A DNA stretch of 64,000 nt, taken from the NCBI GenBank assembly GCA_024036415.1, contig JAMWET010000681.1, forward strand, positions 1-64,000, in the 5' to 3' direction. The notes below the pieces were generated by a model. It saw only the letters and a program-made list of their open reading frames with translations, ran no database searches and was not told the origin of the DNA. This DNA is from Prochilodus magdalenae. Its lineage: Eukaryota > Chordata > Actinopteri > Characiformes > Prochilodontidae. Of the stretch, positions 1 through 10,291 are shown piece by piece. The stretch's first letter is position 1; each line of letters begins with the position of its first letter. The position numbers and the translations under genes are program-made.

Positions 1-258
1 CAATATCACGAGCCACCCGCGCTACCTTACCCTTCTCTCCAGATCCTGGAGAACTTTCAGTGAGAGTTGTTTGTTTAACTGGCACATTTCAGTCCAGACA
101 GTTTAGACACCTCAAAGATTTTCTCAGCAAAGCTGCACCACAGTGTAAATAAACAGCATCTTGTAAGTAGCAGCCATGCTGCGTGATATAATCCACTGTA
201 GATCATCTTAAATCTTAAAGTGTCATAGTGAGCTAACAACAGCTAGCATATGTAGCGC
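1..258. other. Unique flank with a dispersed-repeat fragment (about 130-245)
   Basis: No coding signal is visible. The reverse complement of about 130-245 resembles 40430-40520: both contain tttaagatgatct, then a diverged stretch around an atcac core, then ggctgctacttaca. Both also lie near clusters of gctaac/gctagc words. This looks like two copies of one dispersed repeat in opposite orientation. I do not recognise the family. Confidence 0.4.
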
Positions 259-440
259 TACATAGTCAAGAAACTAACACTAGCATTGTAGGGTTACCTC
301 ACTCAGTAGTACGGTTTACCGAAATCTGGTAGCGAGTGAGTACGGTTACCTATTAAAAGACTAGTAGTTAACCTAACTAGTAGATCACGGTTACCTCCAT
401 CAGTAAGATACGGTACCTCACTTCAGTAGTATTGTACCTA
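259..440. repeat. Degraded copy of the 21-bp 'cagtagtacggttacc' minisatellite and its left flank
   Basis: A flank beginning ctacatagtcaagaaac at about 259 recurs almost exactly at 2613, followed in both places by repeats built on cagtagtacggttacc. The right copy is clean. This left copy carries many single-base insertions, deletions and substitutions. The pattern is either an old decayed duplicate or raw long-read sequence that was not polished. Confidence 0.75.
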
Positions 441-804
441 GGTCATTAACAGTTTCTATTTTCCTGCCTGTTATAATTGTTTGATCAATCATGGCATCTA
501 GGCTAAACAGCAGCTCAGATTAGAGGCCAGATATGATTTCATGATATGCAAACTATTGGAAAGAGAAGCTACCTATCTTGTCTGGCCCTGCATAATGCCT
601 GTTCACAATCTGGTTAGCATTTACGTTCCTGCAGGTGAGCACGGCTGGACGGTTCACACCTCGTCATAAGCATAAACCTCACGACTTCCTCCAGAGGTGG
701 GCATCCCACGCGTCCCCCTGAGGACCACAACCCTGTCATAATCAGTCTACATTCTTCTTCTGACTCACTGACTTTTGTGTGCAGTGCAATATAGGTAGTT
801 AAGC
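441..804. other. Unclassified stretch between two repeat arrays
   Basis: Mixed-composition sequence with no open frame of note, no recognised repeat and no clear regulatory cluster. Given the noisy arrays on both sides, base accuracy here may be low. Confidence 0.4.
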
Positions 805-1386
805 GTGGTAGTGTGCTGTATGTGGTGATATGGTAGTCGCTGCTTGATAAGGTGAGTGTAGTGTGTGTCCTTACCCTTCGTATGGTGAAGTGTAGTTTGG
901 TGTCTATGGTGAGTGTAGTGTGTGAAATGTGAGTGCTATAGGGTTTTGTATTGGTGAGTGATCAGGTGTGCTGTATGGTGAGTTGTAGCTGTGTTATATG
1001 TGTGAGTGTAGGCCCGGCCGCCTAGTGTGTGTATGGTGAGGCTTTAGTTTGCGTGATTATGGTGAGCTGTTTGTTTGTGTATCTGTGAGTGTAGTGTGCT
1101 GTATGGTGAGTGTAGTGTGCTGTATGGTGAGTGTAGTGTTCTGTATGGTGAGTGTAGTGTTCTGTATGGTGAGTGTAGTGTGCTGTATGGTGAGTGTTGT
1201 TTGCTGTATGGTGAGTGTAGTGTGCTGTATGGTGAGTGTAGTGTGCTGTATGGTGAGTGTAGTGTGCTGTATGGTGAGTGTAGTGTTCTGTATGGTGAGT
1301 GTAGTGTGCTGTATGGTGAGTGTAGTTTGCTGTATTGTATGGTGAGAGTGTGTGTTGCTGTATGGTGAGTTGTAGTGTGTGCGTAT
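805..1386. repeat. 21-bp minisatellite, left part
   Basis: Tandem copies built on tatggtgagtgtagtg, with a 21-bp period from about 1087 onward. Before about 1087 units are present but irregular (extra and missing bases, and an island of ggcccggccgcc near 1014). Because 21 is a multiple of three and the unit lacks stops in two frames, apparent proteins of repeated MVSVVCC or LYGECSV appear. These are artefacts of the repeat and not genes. The plus strand is GT-rich and C-poor. Confidence 0.92.
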
Positions 1387-1697
1387 GATAGATAGATAGA
1401 TAGATAGATAGATAGCTCCGCTTTATTTGATCCCAGAGGGAATATTCAAGGCATCCAGTAGAGGTGATACCAAACTATTACAGAAGGTACCAAAGAAAAA
1501 CGCAAGAGCCCTCCCTCTGTGCATAGGTTTGTACAAATAGAGACAATACTATATAAAGTATGAAGGTATAAAAATAGAGTCCTTAGTGTCTGTGTAAAGT
1601 GTAAAGTATAGATGGAGGTAATGGTATACCGTTTGCTAAGCAAATTAAGAAGATGGCTGTTTTCAGCCATCCAGACAGTATCCAGACTGTATCCAGA
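1387..1697 (-). mobile_element. 5'-truncated LINE 3' tail with (GATA)n end, inserted in the minisatellite
   Basis: Read on the minus strand this is a short 3' untranslated tail ending in a gggatcaaataaag-type sequence followed by seven GATA/TATC units (1387-1414 on plus). That is the usual end of many fish non-LTR retrotransposons, which finish in a tetranucleotide run. No reverse-transcriptase coding remains. The same 21-bp array lies on both sides, so the element landed inside an existing minisatellite. At the far end there is a small stutter of 'atccagact' units before the array resumes at about 1698. The clade (Rex/CR1/L2-like) cannot be fixed from the tail alone. Confidence 0.7.
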
Positions 1698-2612
1698 CTG
1701 TATGGTGAGTGTTGTTTGCTGTATGGTGAGTGTAGTGTGCTGTATGGTGAGTGTAGTGCTGTATGGTGAGTGTAGTGTGCTGTATGGTGAGTGTAGTGTG
1801 CTGTATGGTGAGTGTAGTGTGCTGTATGGTGAGTGTAGTGCTGTATGGTGAGTGTAGTGCTGTATGGTGAGTGTAGTGTGCTGTATGGTGAGTGTAGTGT
1901 GCTGTATGGTGAGTGTAGTGTGCTGTATAGGTGATGTGTAGTGTGCTGTATGGTGGAGTTGTAGTTTGCTGTATGGTGAGTGCATAGTTTGCTGTATGGT
2001 GAGCTTTAGCTGTGCTTGTATGGTCGAGTGTAGTTTGCTGTTTATGGTGAGTGTAGTGCTGTATGGTGAGTGTAGTTTGCTGTATGGTGAGTGTTGTGTG
2101 CTGTATGGTGAGTGTAGTGCTGTATGGTGAGTGTAGTGCTGTATGGTGAGTGTAGTGTGCTGTATGGTGAGTGTAGTGTGCTGTATGGTGAGTGTAGTGC
2201 TGTATGGTGAGTGTAGTGTGCTGTATGGTGAGTGTAGTGTGCTGTATGGTGAGTGTAGTGTGCTGTATGGTGAGTGTAGTGTGCTGTATGGTGAGTGTAG
2301 TGTGCTGTATGGTGAGTGTAGTGCTGTATGGTGAGTGTAGTGTGCTGTATGGTGAGTGTAGTGTGCTGTATGGTGAAAGTATGTGCCGTCTAGTGGATGT
2401 AGGTGGTGAGCTTGTAGGGTTAGTGTGTCTGTATGGTGAGTGTAGTGTGCTGTATATGGTGAGTGTAGTGCTGATATGGATGTTTTTTTTTTATTTTTCT
2501 TTTAAACCTGTGAGTGGTAGTGTGAGCTGTGATGGGTGATAGGTGTAGTGTGCTGTATGGTGAGTGTAGTTTGCTGTGTGGCGAGTGTAGTGTGCTGTAT
2601 GGTGAGTGTGAC
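1698..2612. repeat. 21-bp minisatellite, right part
   Basis: Continues the tatggtgagtgtagtg array. Most units are 21 bp; a 19-bp variant lacking one 'tg' step recurs several times, for example near 1755, 1838 and 2117. Units become irregular at 1925-2050 and from about 2375. A T-rich interruption at about 2475-2545 breaks the array before the last units near 2550-2610. Confidence 0.92.
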
Positions 2613-2812
2613 TACATAGTCAAGAAACTAACACTAGCATTGTAGGGTTACCTCACTCAGTAGTACGGTTACCTAACTCAGTAGTACGGTTACCTAACTC
2701 AGTAGTTACCTAACTCAGTAGTACGGTTACCTAACTCAGTAGTACGGTTACCTAACTCAGTAGTATGGTTACCTCACTCAGTAGTACGGTTACCTCACTC
2801 ACACAGTGGTGA
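2613..2812. repeat. Second 21-bp minisatellite (clean copy)
   Basis: After the flank ctacatagtcaagaaac come about seven tandem units containing cagtagtacggttacc, with alternating 'ctaactcag' and 'ctcactcag' variants and one short unit near 2700. The same module is present in degraded form at 259-440. Both minisatellites here have a 21-bp period, but I see no convincing homology between the two units. Confidence 0.9.
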
Positions 2813-3002
2813 GAAGGCCTGGCAGTAAATTACACTTCTGTTATGTATATATTTAGGGTGTGTATTCTGAATTTGCATGTATATATATATTACTGTAGGT
2901 TTACAGGAAGCCGTAACCTTAACTCGTCGCTAATCATTCATCTCTCTTTTTAAAAGCCCTGATCTCACCCTCTCACCTCACGGCAGGCTTCCTGATGCTC
3001 GC
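2813..3002. other. Unique spacer
   Basis: AT-rich spacer with a short (AT) run near 2880-2892. On the minus strand this would be the 3' flank of the candidate exon that follows. No clear polyadenylation signal is seen close to it. Confidence 0.4.
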
Positions 3003-3139
3003 TCAGACGTCATAGTTTTTGGTGTGGCCTTTCCTCCACCTCTGTTGCGCATCCTTCAAGTGGCTCCCATTGATGTTTGGTCTTTGATATCCTTTACCGG
3101 GCTCCTGGGGGCCACGGTGCTTAGGGGGCCTCCTGTAGC
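3003..3139 (-). CDS. Candidate terminal coding exon, minus strand (unassigned)
   Basis: An open minus-strand frame ends in TGA at 3003-3005. Its last ~43 residues are hydrophilic and basic, with protein-like codon use: RRPPKHRGPQEPGKG near the start and KDAQQRWRKGHTKNYDV at the end. A good splice acceptor, ccctctgctagctacag followed by G, would place the exon start at about 3132-3139. The frame is also open further upstream, so the boundary is uncertain. The opposite strand offers a rival: an acceptor near 2985 (cacggcag) and a consensus donor gag/gtgagt at 3202/3203, with an open frame of about 72 codons that looks less protein-like. I cannot name the protein. It could be a last exon of an unrecognised gene, a pseudo-exon or chance. 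Confidence 0.3.
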
Positions 3140-3540
3140 TAGCAGAGGGTGGTGCCCCCACCGAGGAGCTGAAGGTCTTCGGGGTCCCGGCGGCGCTGAT
3201 CGAGGTGAGTCTTGAGTGGCCACTTGGGGTGTTCAGTGGTGGCCGCCGTGGGCCGCCCGCGAAAGGCTTTTTGACAAGCAAGAGATCTTTTAAGGATATG
3301 AAACAAAAAAAAGGCGGCGGACGATTTGAACTTCATCCGCGTACTGGGGAGGGAAGTCAGCAGAGGTCGGGAGGGGGGCTTTCGGGGCGGGAGCGTGGAG
3401 GTGTGGGTGGTATGGACTGAGTCCAGACAGAAAGGAGCCTTTAACTCTGATCCTTTCTTTCTGTAACTTTTTTCCATTGTTTGACACAGATAAATAGTAC
3501 TCTGTGAGTAGGATATTGTGTGAGTTGTCAAATGGTGCAA
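3140..3540. other. GC-rich flank of the candidate exon
   Basis: GC-rich sequence around 3160-3260 and 3350-3410 with open frames on both strands but no repeat or clear exon signal beyond the gtgagt at 3203. It could be the upstream intron if the minus-strand exon is real. Confidence 0.3.
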
Positions 3541-4090
3541 GCGCAACTTGTCCCTGAATACAGTTAGGGTGCAACAGAGAGGGCAAGCGGTTTCAACAAA
3601 GACACCAGCCAGCATACTCTCTCTGCTTACAGAGAGGACTAGAGAGATAAATGAGCAGAGAGAGAGGACGCAGCATGGTCCTGTATATATAGGTATATAT
3701 GTATCGTCACTGTCCAAAGAAAAACAAATATCTCCAAAACTGCAGCTTTACAGGAGAGGACAAAAAATAATTTTACTGTACCATAGGTCAGTGGAACAGC
3801 TGCCGTATACACAACCTGATGCCTTTACATTTCTATACTCTACAGTTCAGTGTATATTAGAGTGCAGGGTGTTGATTAATGATTACATGTTAATCTAATG
3901 TAACTGAAATATGTTTGTTTTACTTGCATATAATAGCATAATAATATTTATCACTGACGGAGCTGTCTCATAGAAAATATGCCATGCAGCATGAAAATAA
4001 AAACTATGTAGAAAACTTAAATTAATTTAAATTAAATTAATATTTAAAATAATCATTATATGAGATTCCAAACACCCTCTTTCTCTCTCT
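3541..4090. other. AT-rich sequence with a dispersed-repeat fragment (3700-3790)
   Basis: The reverse complement of about 3721-3790 matches 57695-57745: both read tcctgtaaag, then gcagttttggagata or gcattttggagata, followed by ttgt or ttgtat. This is a short dispersed repeat in opposite orientations. The rest (3800-4090) is AT-rich with attaaatt runs and no gene signal. Confidence 0.4.
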
Positions 4091-4560
4091 TTAAATATAT
4101 ATATATATATATATATATTTCAAATTTAAATTGCACAGTGAAACTAAATATAAATATGTTTTAAATTCACTTTAAATTCACATTTTCAAAAAAATCTAAA
4201 AGGTATGGATTCTAGACCTAACCGGATGTCCAGTGACGGTACATTGTGAGGCTATCCTCTCTATTGACTCCACTCCTCTGTAGCCCACTGATCTAAATAT
4301 GTTCAGTAATATGGATGTGATTTATAGTTAGTTTACATTGATCCCCTGCTGTAGACATTCCAAAATAAATGTTGGTGCTCTATCAGGACGTAGCCTGGCA
4401 TATAGTGTTTGAATATACTGAGCCCAGAACATATGGTGTGTCTAACATAGTGCACGTGTACCACAGACCCTCAGACATGACGTGTGGTGCGGTTTGGGCT
4501 CCAGCATTAACCTTTTAGAGGCACAGAAGCTCAAACATAACACAGAACAAACGAACTAGT
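4091..4560. repeat. (AT)n microsatellite and AT-rich flank
   Basis: A pure AT run lies at about 4095-4118, followed by AT-rich sequence and then ordinary unique sequence to 4560. No gene is seen. Confidence 0.6.
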
Positions 4561-5240
4561 GCAGACGAGCTGGAGAGAGAAACCCCTGACAGCACATGAG
4601 TGGACCGCGCCCGGACACGGGGAGACGGTCGGGCGCGAAGGCGACTTGACAAGCTTAAACATTAATAAACTTAAAAACATTAAGAATTACAAGCAGGTGG
4701 ATCCGCCCTCTGGACGGACTATTAACCCTTCAGTCAGGAGAGACTGCCCGCGGCCCTGCCACCCACACACCCCCATCTGTCTCGCAGGAGACGCTCCAAC
4801 AGTACCGCCGTCACACATGCTCCAGGAAGAGAGGGGCATGGAAAGAGAGACGATGTGAAACGGTTACTTTAGCTTCACGTTGTTCTTGCAGAGTTTGTTT
4901 TGGAATGTTCACAAACAAACTTCTCGCCCAAAGTCATCGTGATTCTGTAGCCTTACGGAGCCAAAGGGCTGAATATTCAGCCGTACAGGAAAGGAAAGAG
5001 GGATGATTATTTGTTCATCATGTTGACAGCACATACGCGTAATTCCTTTGTAATTCAAACAAATGGGCCTACTGCTGTCATGGCCTGCCCAGCGCCTCCT
5101 TCAACATTCTGCTAGTTAGGATAGAGAGCGGGAGAGAGGGAGGGAGCGAGCCAGAGCTGGGGGATAAAAGAGCTCCTGTATTTTTTCCCCCTCTGTGAGT
5201 GCTGTGTTAAGGAGAGTGCCTGAGGCCCTAGCTGACAGAG
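4561..5240. other. Unique sequence, no gene seen
   Basis: Moderate GC. The part at about 4860-5060 has balanced composition and few simple repeats, and could be a regulatory element, but nothing specific supports that. Open frames here are short and lack splice context. Confidence 0.3.
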
Positions 5241-5256
5241 GGAGGGGGAAGCGAGA

Positions 5257-5289
<33 letters not shown>

Positions 5290-5640
5290 CTTTGCGATTG
5301 AGTGTGTCTCCGTCATTGCCAGGCCAAGCTCTCTGCTGCTGGGCCCTTACCGGCATGCTGTCCTCTCCGACCTTGGTGGGCTTAGTTGGAGAACAAGAGA
5401 GGAAGAGAGAGAGAGAGAGATAGAGAGAGAGAGATAGCCACCAGCTCCTCTTCTGCCGGACTGCTTGGTCTCAGCCCTCGGCCCCGGGGCCAGCCTTCTG
5501 CTGGCCCTTCTGTACGACTCCTTCGGTCCCCCTCACCCAGGGTTTTGATGCATATGTTCTGAAGGTGGCGGCCGCGGCGACTCGGGCATCGTGGCAGATG
5601 GTGGACCTTCAGGCCTCCGCTGGTCAGGCTGGTGTTCATT
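5241..5640. repeat. (GA)n microsatellites with GC-rich segment
   Basis: GA-rich runs lie at about 5249-5290 and 5395-5436, followed by a GC-rich stretch (5460-5600) that includes ggcggccgcggcgactcggg. Open frames across the GA runs translate to Arg-Glu or Ser-Leu strings and are not genes. The GC-rich part is too short for me to call a CpG-island promoter. Confidence 0.6.
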
Positions 5641-6799
5641 TCCGAACTTTTTTCTGCCTGAGTGTTTTAGATGAAGACTCAGCAGTGCAGAAGACCTTCT
5701 TCTGCTGCATGAGAGAAAGGGAGGAGGAGGGGGAGCAGGGAGCAAGACTGGTGGCTTGGCAGGAGAGGCGAATTGAAGCAGACACTGAAATGCCCTCAGT
5801 GCATCTATGGCCATCTGTAGATAAAACCTCTTTGCCACTATTCACTAATCTTCCCCCTTGTTGATTAAATATACTTTTGAGATTTTTTTTATTGTCCTTG
5901 TCTAAAAAAGGTAAGCGATTTTATCTCTGAAATTGACCTGATGATTTGGAATTAGATTCCCTCACGCTGTGAAAGTCACTCACGAAAGCTGAGCACTTTT
6001 GGGAGACTGGGCCCAAAATAAGTTTTTGACAAAGTGTAATTGAACGCAGGCAAGGTGAAGCATGGAGGAGGAGAAATGAGGAGTGAGGCATTGGGGGGGG
6101 AGGAGGTTGGGGGGGATGAGCATGGTCTGTCCTTGAGATGGATCTCCTCCTCTTCCCTCAGGGCCTCGCTATTTCCCTGCTCGTCCTCTGTACCGTGGCA
6201 GCACACACACACTTACACACATACTCACATACTTGCAGACAATTAGTGTCCCTCCTCAAGATGCTTCAAGGTATAGGCCAGCTGCCCCCTCTTCCGCATC
6301 GGGCACGCTGGTCGCGGTGGAGGGCACCTGGAGACTGGCACTTGTCTCCCTCCCTCCCCGTCTTTTCGTGGGTTGCTTCCTTAAAGTTGCATGGCGATGA
6401 ACAAAACGGACAGATGGGGAGGCCTCACTGTCCTGATGTTTGGGTTCTAATTATATTAGCGCCGACCCTGCATGGATCCACGATGAATGTTTACTCAGCC
6501 GCCAATTTATAATCATTTAGCCAACACCTGTTTCAGAGGGGCGAGGAGAAAGAGACGGAGCAGGTCAGGGGCCAGGTGTGGAGAGCAGTGAAAGTCACAT
6601 ATGCTGCGAGCTGTTTGGGGGCCAGTTGAGTGACAGTGACACCAAACAAAGTCTGGGAGCGATCCCACAAGACCAAGACTTTCCGGTGGGAATATGGGGC
6701 CTGTTGTTGTTCAGCATGGCTAAGACTCGCCTACTTTGACCGGAAGGGGCCGATTGACTGGCGTGTGTAGTACCACAGGCTGCTGTTTTTAGCACACAG
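5641..6799. other. Unique sequence with possible regulatory patches
   Basis: No gene recognised. A short CA run lies at about 6200-6235 and a G-rich stretch at 6090-6116. The segment 6435-6530 (taattatattagcgccgacc; cgccaatttataatcattta) has the AT-rich homeobox-motif look of vertebrate enhancers, as does part of 6600-6790. Conservation was not tested. Confidence 0.3.
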
Positions 6800-6847
6800 G
6801 AGCAGGAGGAGCTCTCGCTGATGTTCCTCATAACTTACAACACAGAG
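6800..6847 (+). CDS. Possible 48-nt cassette exon (unassigned)
   Basis: A pyrimidine-containing stretch (ctgctgtttttagcacacag) ends in AG at 6799. A donor, gag/gtgagc, follows 6847. The 48 nt between are a multiple of three and open in the first frame, reading EQEELSLMFLITYNTE. The signals are decent but short, the polypyrimidine tract is weak next to the AG, and I recognise no protein. Chance is a real alternative. Confidence 0.18.
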
Positions 6848-7004
6848 GTGAGCGAAGCTTCATGCTCACCTAGGCAACACTGAGGTTGGATCCCGTTTAC
6901 TTGGAGTGGAAGAGAGGATGAGCCACCGTTTACTGGTGCTAGGATACCTTTATCATTGAGAACAAAAGTGCGCGTACACACTCACGACGGAGAGAAGTTT
7001 AAGG
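6848..7004. other. Unique spacer
   Basis: Nothing supported between the possible cassette exon and the LINE remnant. Confidence 0.4.
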
Positions 7005-7740
7005 ACAGATATGACATAAGCTAATAGAATCTTATTGTCATTGTACATGCATATGACATTTACCGTGACACTCTTCAAAAAGAACGAATAAATAGAGAGC
7101 AGTAATATAGAATACAGAGCGTTACGATATTTACATATGGGCAGAGCACTCAGAGTGAGAACTGAATAAACTACAGTAACAGTTCCAATATAAATATAAA
7201 TAAATATAAATAAATAAGTTATGGATGTGTAAAGTGACTGTACATGGGTGTGCAGAATGTACAGATGACAGTATATGGAGGTAGAAATACACTGTGGATA
7301 ATACGTATGACGAAAGGTGACTGTACATACACGTGTATAATGTCCACAGTGAACGAGATTAGTCCAGCGGTAGTAACCAGCCGGTCAGCGAGGCGTTGAG
7401 GAGGCCACAGCTCTTGGGACGAAGTTGTTTCTCAGTCTGTGTGTGTTTGTACGGCTGGCCCTGGACCTCTTGCCAGACGGTAACAGGTCAGACAGGCGGT
7501 GCGCCCTGACCACGCGATACAGATCCTTCCTCTGTGAGCCTGTGCAGCTGGAATACCACACGGTCATATACTGTAGTGGGCGAGAGTACTCTCATGGTGC
7601 ACCAGGACAGTTGAGGGGGCCAAGCCTGTTTCAGCTTCCTGAGGAAGGACCGTCGTTGGTGTGCCCTCAGGATTAGGTCTGAGGTGTTGGGAGACCATGT
7701 TTAGACTGGTTTTGTGAACTTCCCCTTCTCCACACGTTCT
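7005..7740 (-). mobile_element. 5'-truncated LINE fossil (CR1/L2/Rex-like), minus strand
   Basis: The minus strand begins with reverse-transcriptase C-terminal remains: a broken piece near 7620-7680, then MTVWYSSCTGSQRKDL and LSDLLPSGKR, then NTHRLRNNFVPRAV at about 7400-7570. This order (TVWYSSC, LLPSGKR, RLRNSFFPRA-like) is typical of the end of fish CR1/L2/Rex-type ORF2. The residues usually between TVWYSSC and LLPSGKR are shortened, so there is an internal deletion. The 3' untranslated part runs to about 7020, ending on the minus strand in catgtacaatgacaataaga, which resembles the 'gacaataaag' LINE ends of fish. Only the 3' end is present; the copy is dead. Confidence 0.75.
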
Positions 7741-8220
7741 GAGGCCAGCGTGAGAGGAATAAACAGACGTGAGGCACGCATGCCTCGATGTCTCTTGGGA
7801 GAAGCTTTTGGTTTAGGCATAAAGCTGCCATTATCGGCACTTCTCATGTTGAGCTATTGACGGGATTTCTGTCACCGCTGAGCGAGCTCACAGGGAGCAA
7901 AGCTCTCCGCTCTCTTTCAGTTGGGGCTCTCTCGCCCTTCTCCCTCCCTCTCGCTCTGCTTCTCTCTCTTGCGCACTCTCTCTGAAAGGTCAGGGCTCTG
8001 AGTGGGTCTGTTTGAAGCGTGCTCTTCCGTGCCACGCGGGTGGGGTGAGCTCTGCAGGGTGAGGGAGCACTCCTGCTCCCCCGGCTATTGGCCCTGACGG
8101 CCCCCACAAGGCCCGAGCTGGGTCATTTGCTTAGCTCCTTGACCCCAACCTGCTGTCCTTGGTGTGGGGTGAGGAGGAGGGATGGCAGAGCTGCAGGGTT
8201 TAATGTTTTTAATGTACTTA
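7741..8220. other. Unique sequence with possible regulatory patch
   Basis: Part of 7800-7880 (aaagctgccattatcggcac; tgttgagctattgac) and 8080-8170 are free of simple repeats and look like candidate conserved elements. CT-rich sequence at 7910-7985 gives spurious Ser/Leu frames. Confidence 0.25.
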
Positions 8221-8763
8221 AATAGTCTCAAAGTTTGGAACCTGTGTGTCTGCAGCGCTCTCTGTCAGGGCAGTGAAGCACCTTATATAGAATTAAAATT
8301 TTAGTTATGATTTATTACACTTTTAGATACACGGGCTGCTTTTTATATTGGGTGAGGATTCCCTAATCCATGTGTTAGTAGAAACAGTCTAAATCATTTT
8401 CCTTCCACCATCAAGTGAGAGTTTCAGAAGTATAAGATTTTATTACAATTTGTGATGATATTTTAAAACTTAAAAAAGTCTATTATTATTATTATGGCAT
8501 TTTGTGGGCACTTCATAAAGAAATATAAACTTACAATTTACTATGATGTTTAAATTAAAGAACCAAAAACAATAATAAACATTGAATGCTTGTAATGGTA
8601 TTGAGAGATAATAAATAATTGAATATAAAACCATAAATTTTATTAGTACAAACACAAATAATAAATAAATATAATATAATAAATATAATAATAATATAAA
8701 AAATACATATTAACAATAAATAAATATAATAATAATAATATGATCAAATAATAAAATGTAAAA

Positions 8764-8809
<46 letters not shown>

Positions 8810-8910
8810 TCAGAATGCTTTTATAATCTGTATTTCTGGCATAATCCAATCTCTCACCCTGACTCATCCACACATAGTCAATCAAACAATGTCAGAGAAT
8901 ATCTGACCAA
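8221..8910. repeat. AT-rich tract with (TAA)n microsatellite
   Basis: Strongly AT-rich from about 8280. A perfect TAA/AAT run occupies about 8763-8809, with degenerate AAT/AAAT repeats from 8640. Poly-leucine or poly-asparagine open frames here are artefacts. Confidence 0.9.
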
Positions 8911-9510
8911 GGGGCAATAGGGGAACATGGAGACCAAGCGTTCACTTGATACACGTGTCTCTTGTTGTAACCAGCTGCAGATCCTTCTCTGTGTTCAGGA
9001 TGCCAGTGTGAGTGTGTGGTCTCAACTCGTGGTTTCGCCGTTACCTGTCCACACTGCTGCAGAAGCAGGAGTACGCTCTAATGAGGAACTGAACACAAAT
9101 TGGCCGACGAGTGTTCTGATGGTCACAGAGCCCCTCTCTTTAGTTTCACACCTCACAGGTGTGCTTGTGTGCATGCAGCACAATACCAAAGTGGCAGTAA
9201 AGCCTCTCCGAACTCTCCTGGTAATAATTGCCTCTCCAGATTTGAAAGGAATTAAAAAAGGCGGCAGTTGTTGATGGAATGGTCGTAGTAGATTTATACA
9301 GAGGGTCCCATTGTTTGCTTCACATCAAGATACAGCATAATCAGTACCCTTTCCTCGTGTTCGGTATGTCATCATTACCAAATCTCTTTTTAGAAAACAC
9401 TAGCTAATCTGTGCATTGACGAGTGCTCCAATGAGTAGTCCAAAATCAGGAAATGATAAGAACATTCCTGAGATACACTCCAGCATATACACTCTTCATC
9501 AGAGTAATAT
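8911..9510. other. Unique sequence, no gene seen
   Basis: A 115-codon open frame at 8927-9274 has no recognisable domain, no repeat composition and no clear exon boundaries, so I do not call it a gene. Confidence 0.35.
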
Positions 9511-10291
9511 CCGCACCCAAAAGGAGGTGTGGGAGTGCAGGTGTGTTGGGAAGGAGGATAAAGGTGATCAGGATCAATAACTGATGATAAATTTAGACTG
9601 ATATGATCAATATTTATTGAGCTACACATACAGAAGTCTGTCTCTCAGTATGGCGTCGGGCTGCCGTGTTTGCTAACCCAACACGCCAGACGTCTCGGTA
9701 TGGAGCTGTAGAGGTTCCTACATGGAGTCTGTGATAATCCATTCCCATGCAGCTTGAACATCCTCACACACGTTCCTGCAGATGGGTGCGGTAGGGGTGG
9801 AGGTGGAGGGACACCCAGGCTTCCTGGACCCGTGACGACAAAACCGGCCATCTGGTTGTGCTGACCACGGGTGCCTCCCACACACGATTCGTGTGGGGCG
9901 TCTCCACCCAAGACTAAAGCGGGACTCGTCACTGAAGATGACCCGCTGCCATTCTGAGTCACTCCATGACAGTCTGGTACGACACCACTGCAGTCTTTGG
10001 TGACGGTGACGTGGTGTTAAGGACAGTCGTGGTAACGGTCTGTGTGCATGTAGTCCTGCGTGGTGCAGCCGTCTGCCGATGGTGCTGCACTAACAGGAGG
10101 ACTGATGGAGGACCCCACTGCTCGCTGGAGGTCTGTAATGGTGGCTGTTGGGCCAGTCAGGTACAGAGATAAGGTCCGTCCTTACATCACGTGTGTGGTT
10201 GAACATGAAACTTGAATCACTGGCACGTCTCACCATGTCAAACCTACACACAGAGTTTAATTCCTGTGGGTCGGCTGCTTCTGGGTGCAGC
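9511..10291 (-). mobile_element. Internally deleted Tc1-like transposon, copy A
   Basis: The minus strand encodes broken Tc1/mariner transposase. About 9890-10130 corresponds to the stretch reaching the first catalytic Asp (VIFSDESRFSL in the family's better copies). About 9650-9790 is the C-terminus, with AAWDGLSQD-like, SIPRRLA and GGPTPY-like pieces. The part that should hold the second Asp (QQDNxPxH-like) and the Glu (DLNPIEH-like) is missing: the sequence passes from 'QHRDERFVV'-like straight to the LQEL/DVQAAW region. The ends are inverted (gcacccaaaaggag at left; complement of cttctgggtgcag at right, about 10278-10290). Frameshifts are also present. The copy cannot make transposase and depended on another source. 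Confidence 0.85.

Noticed and set aside
1049..2539. Several 60-180-codon frames of MVSVVCC/LYGECSV type
   Set aside because: Generated by the 21-bp minisatellite period being a multiple of three.
5195..5437. Arg/Glu-rich protein
   Set aside because: Frame runs through GA microsatellites; composition is that of the simple repeat.
5460..5600. CpG-island promoter
   Set aside because: GC-rich part is under 200 bp and no exon or transcription start signal follows.
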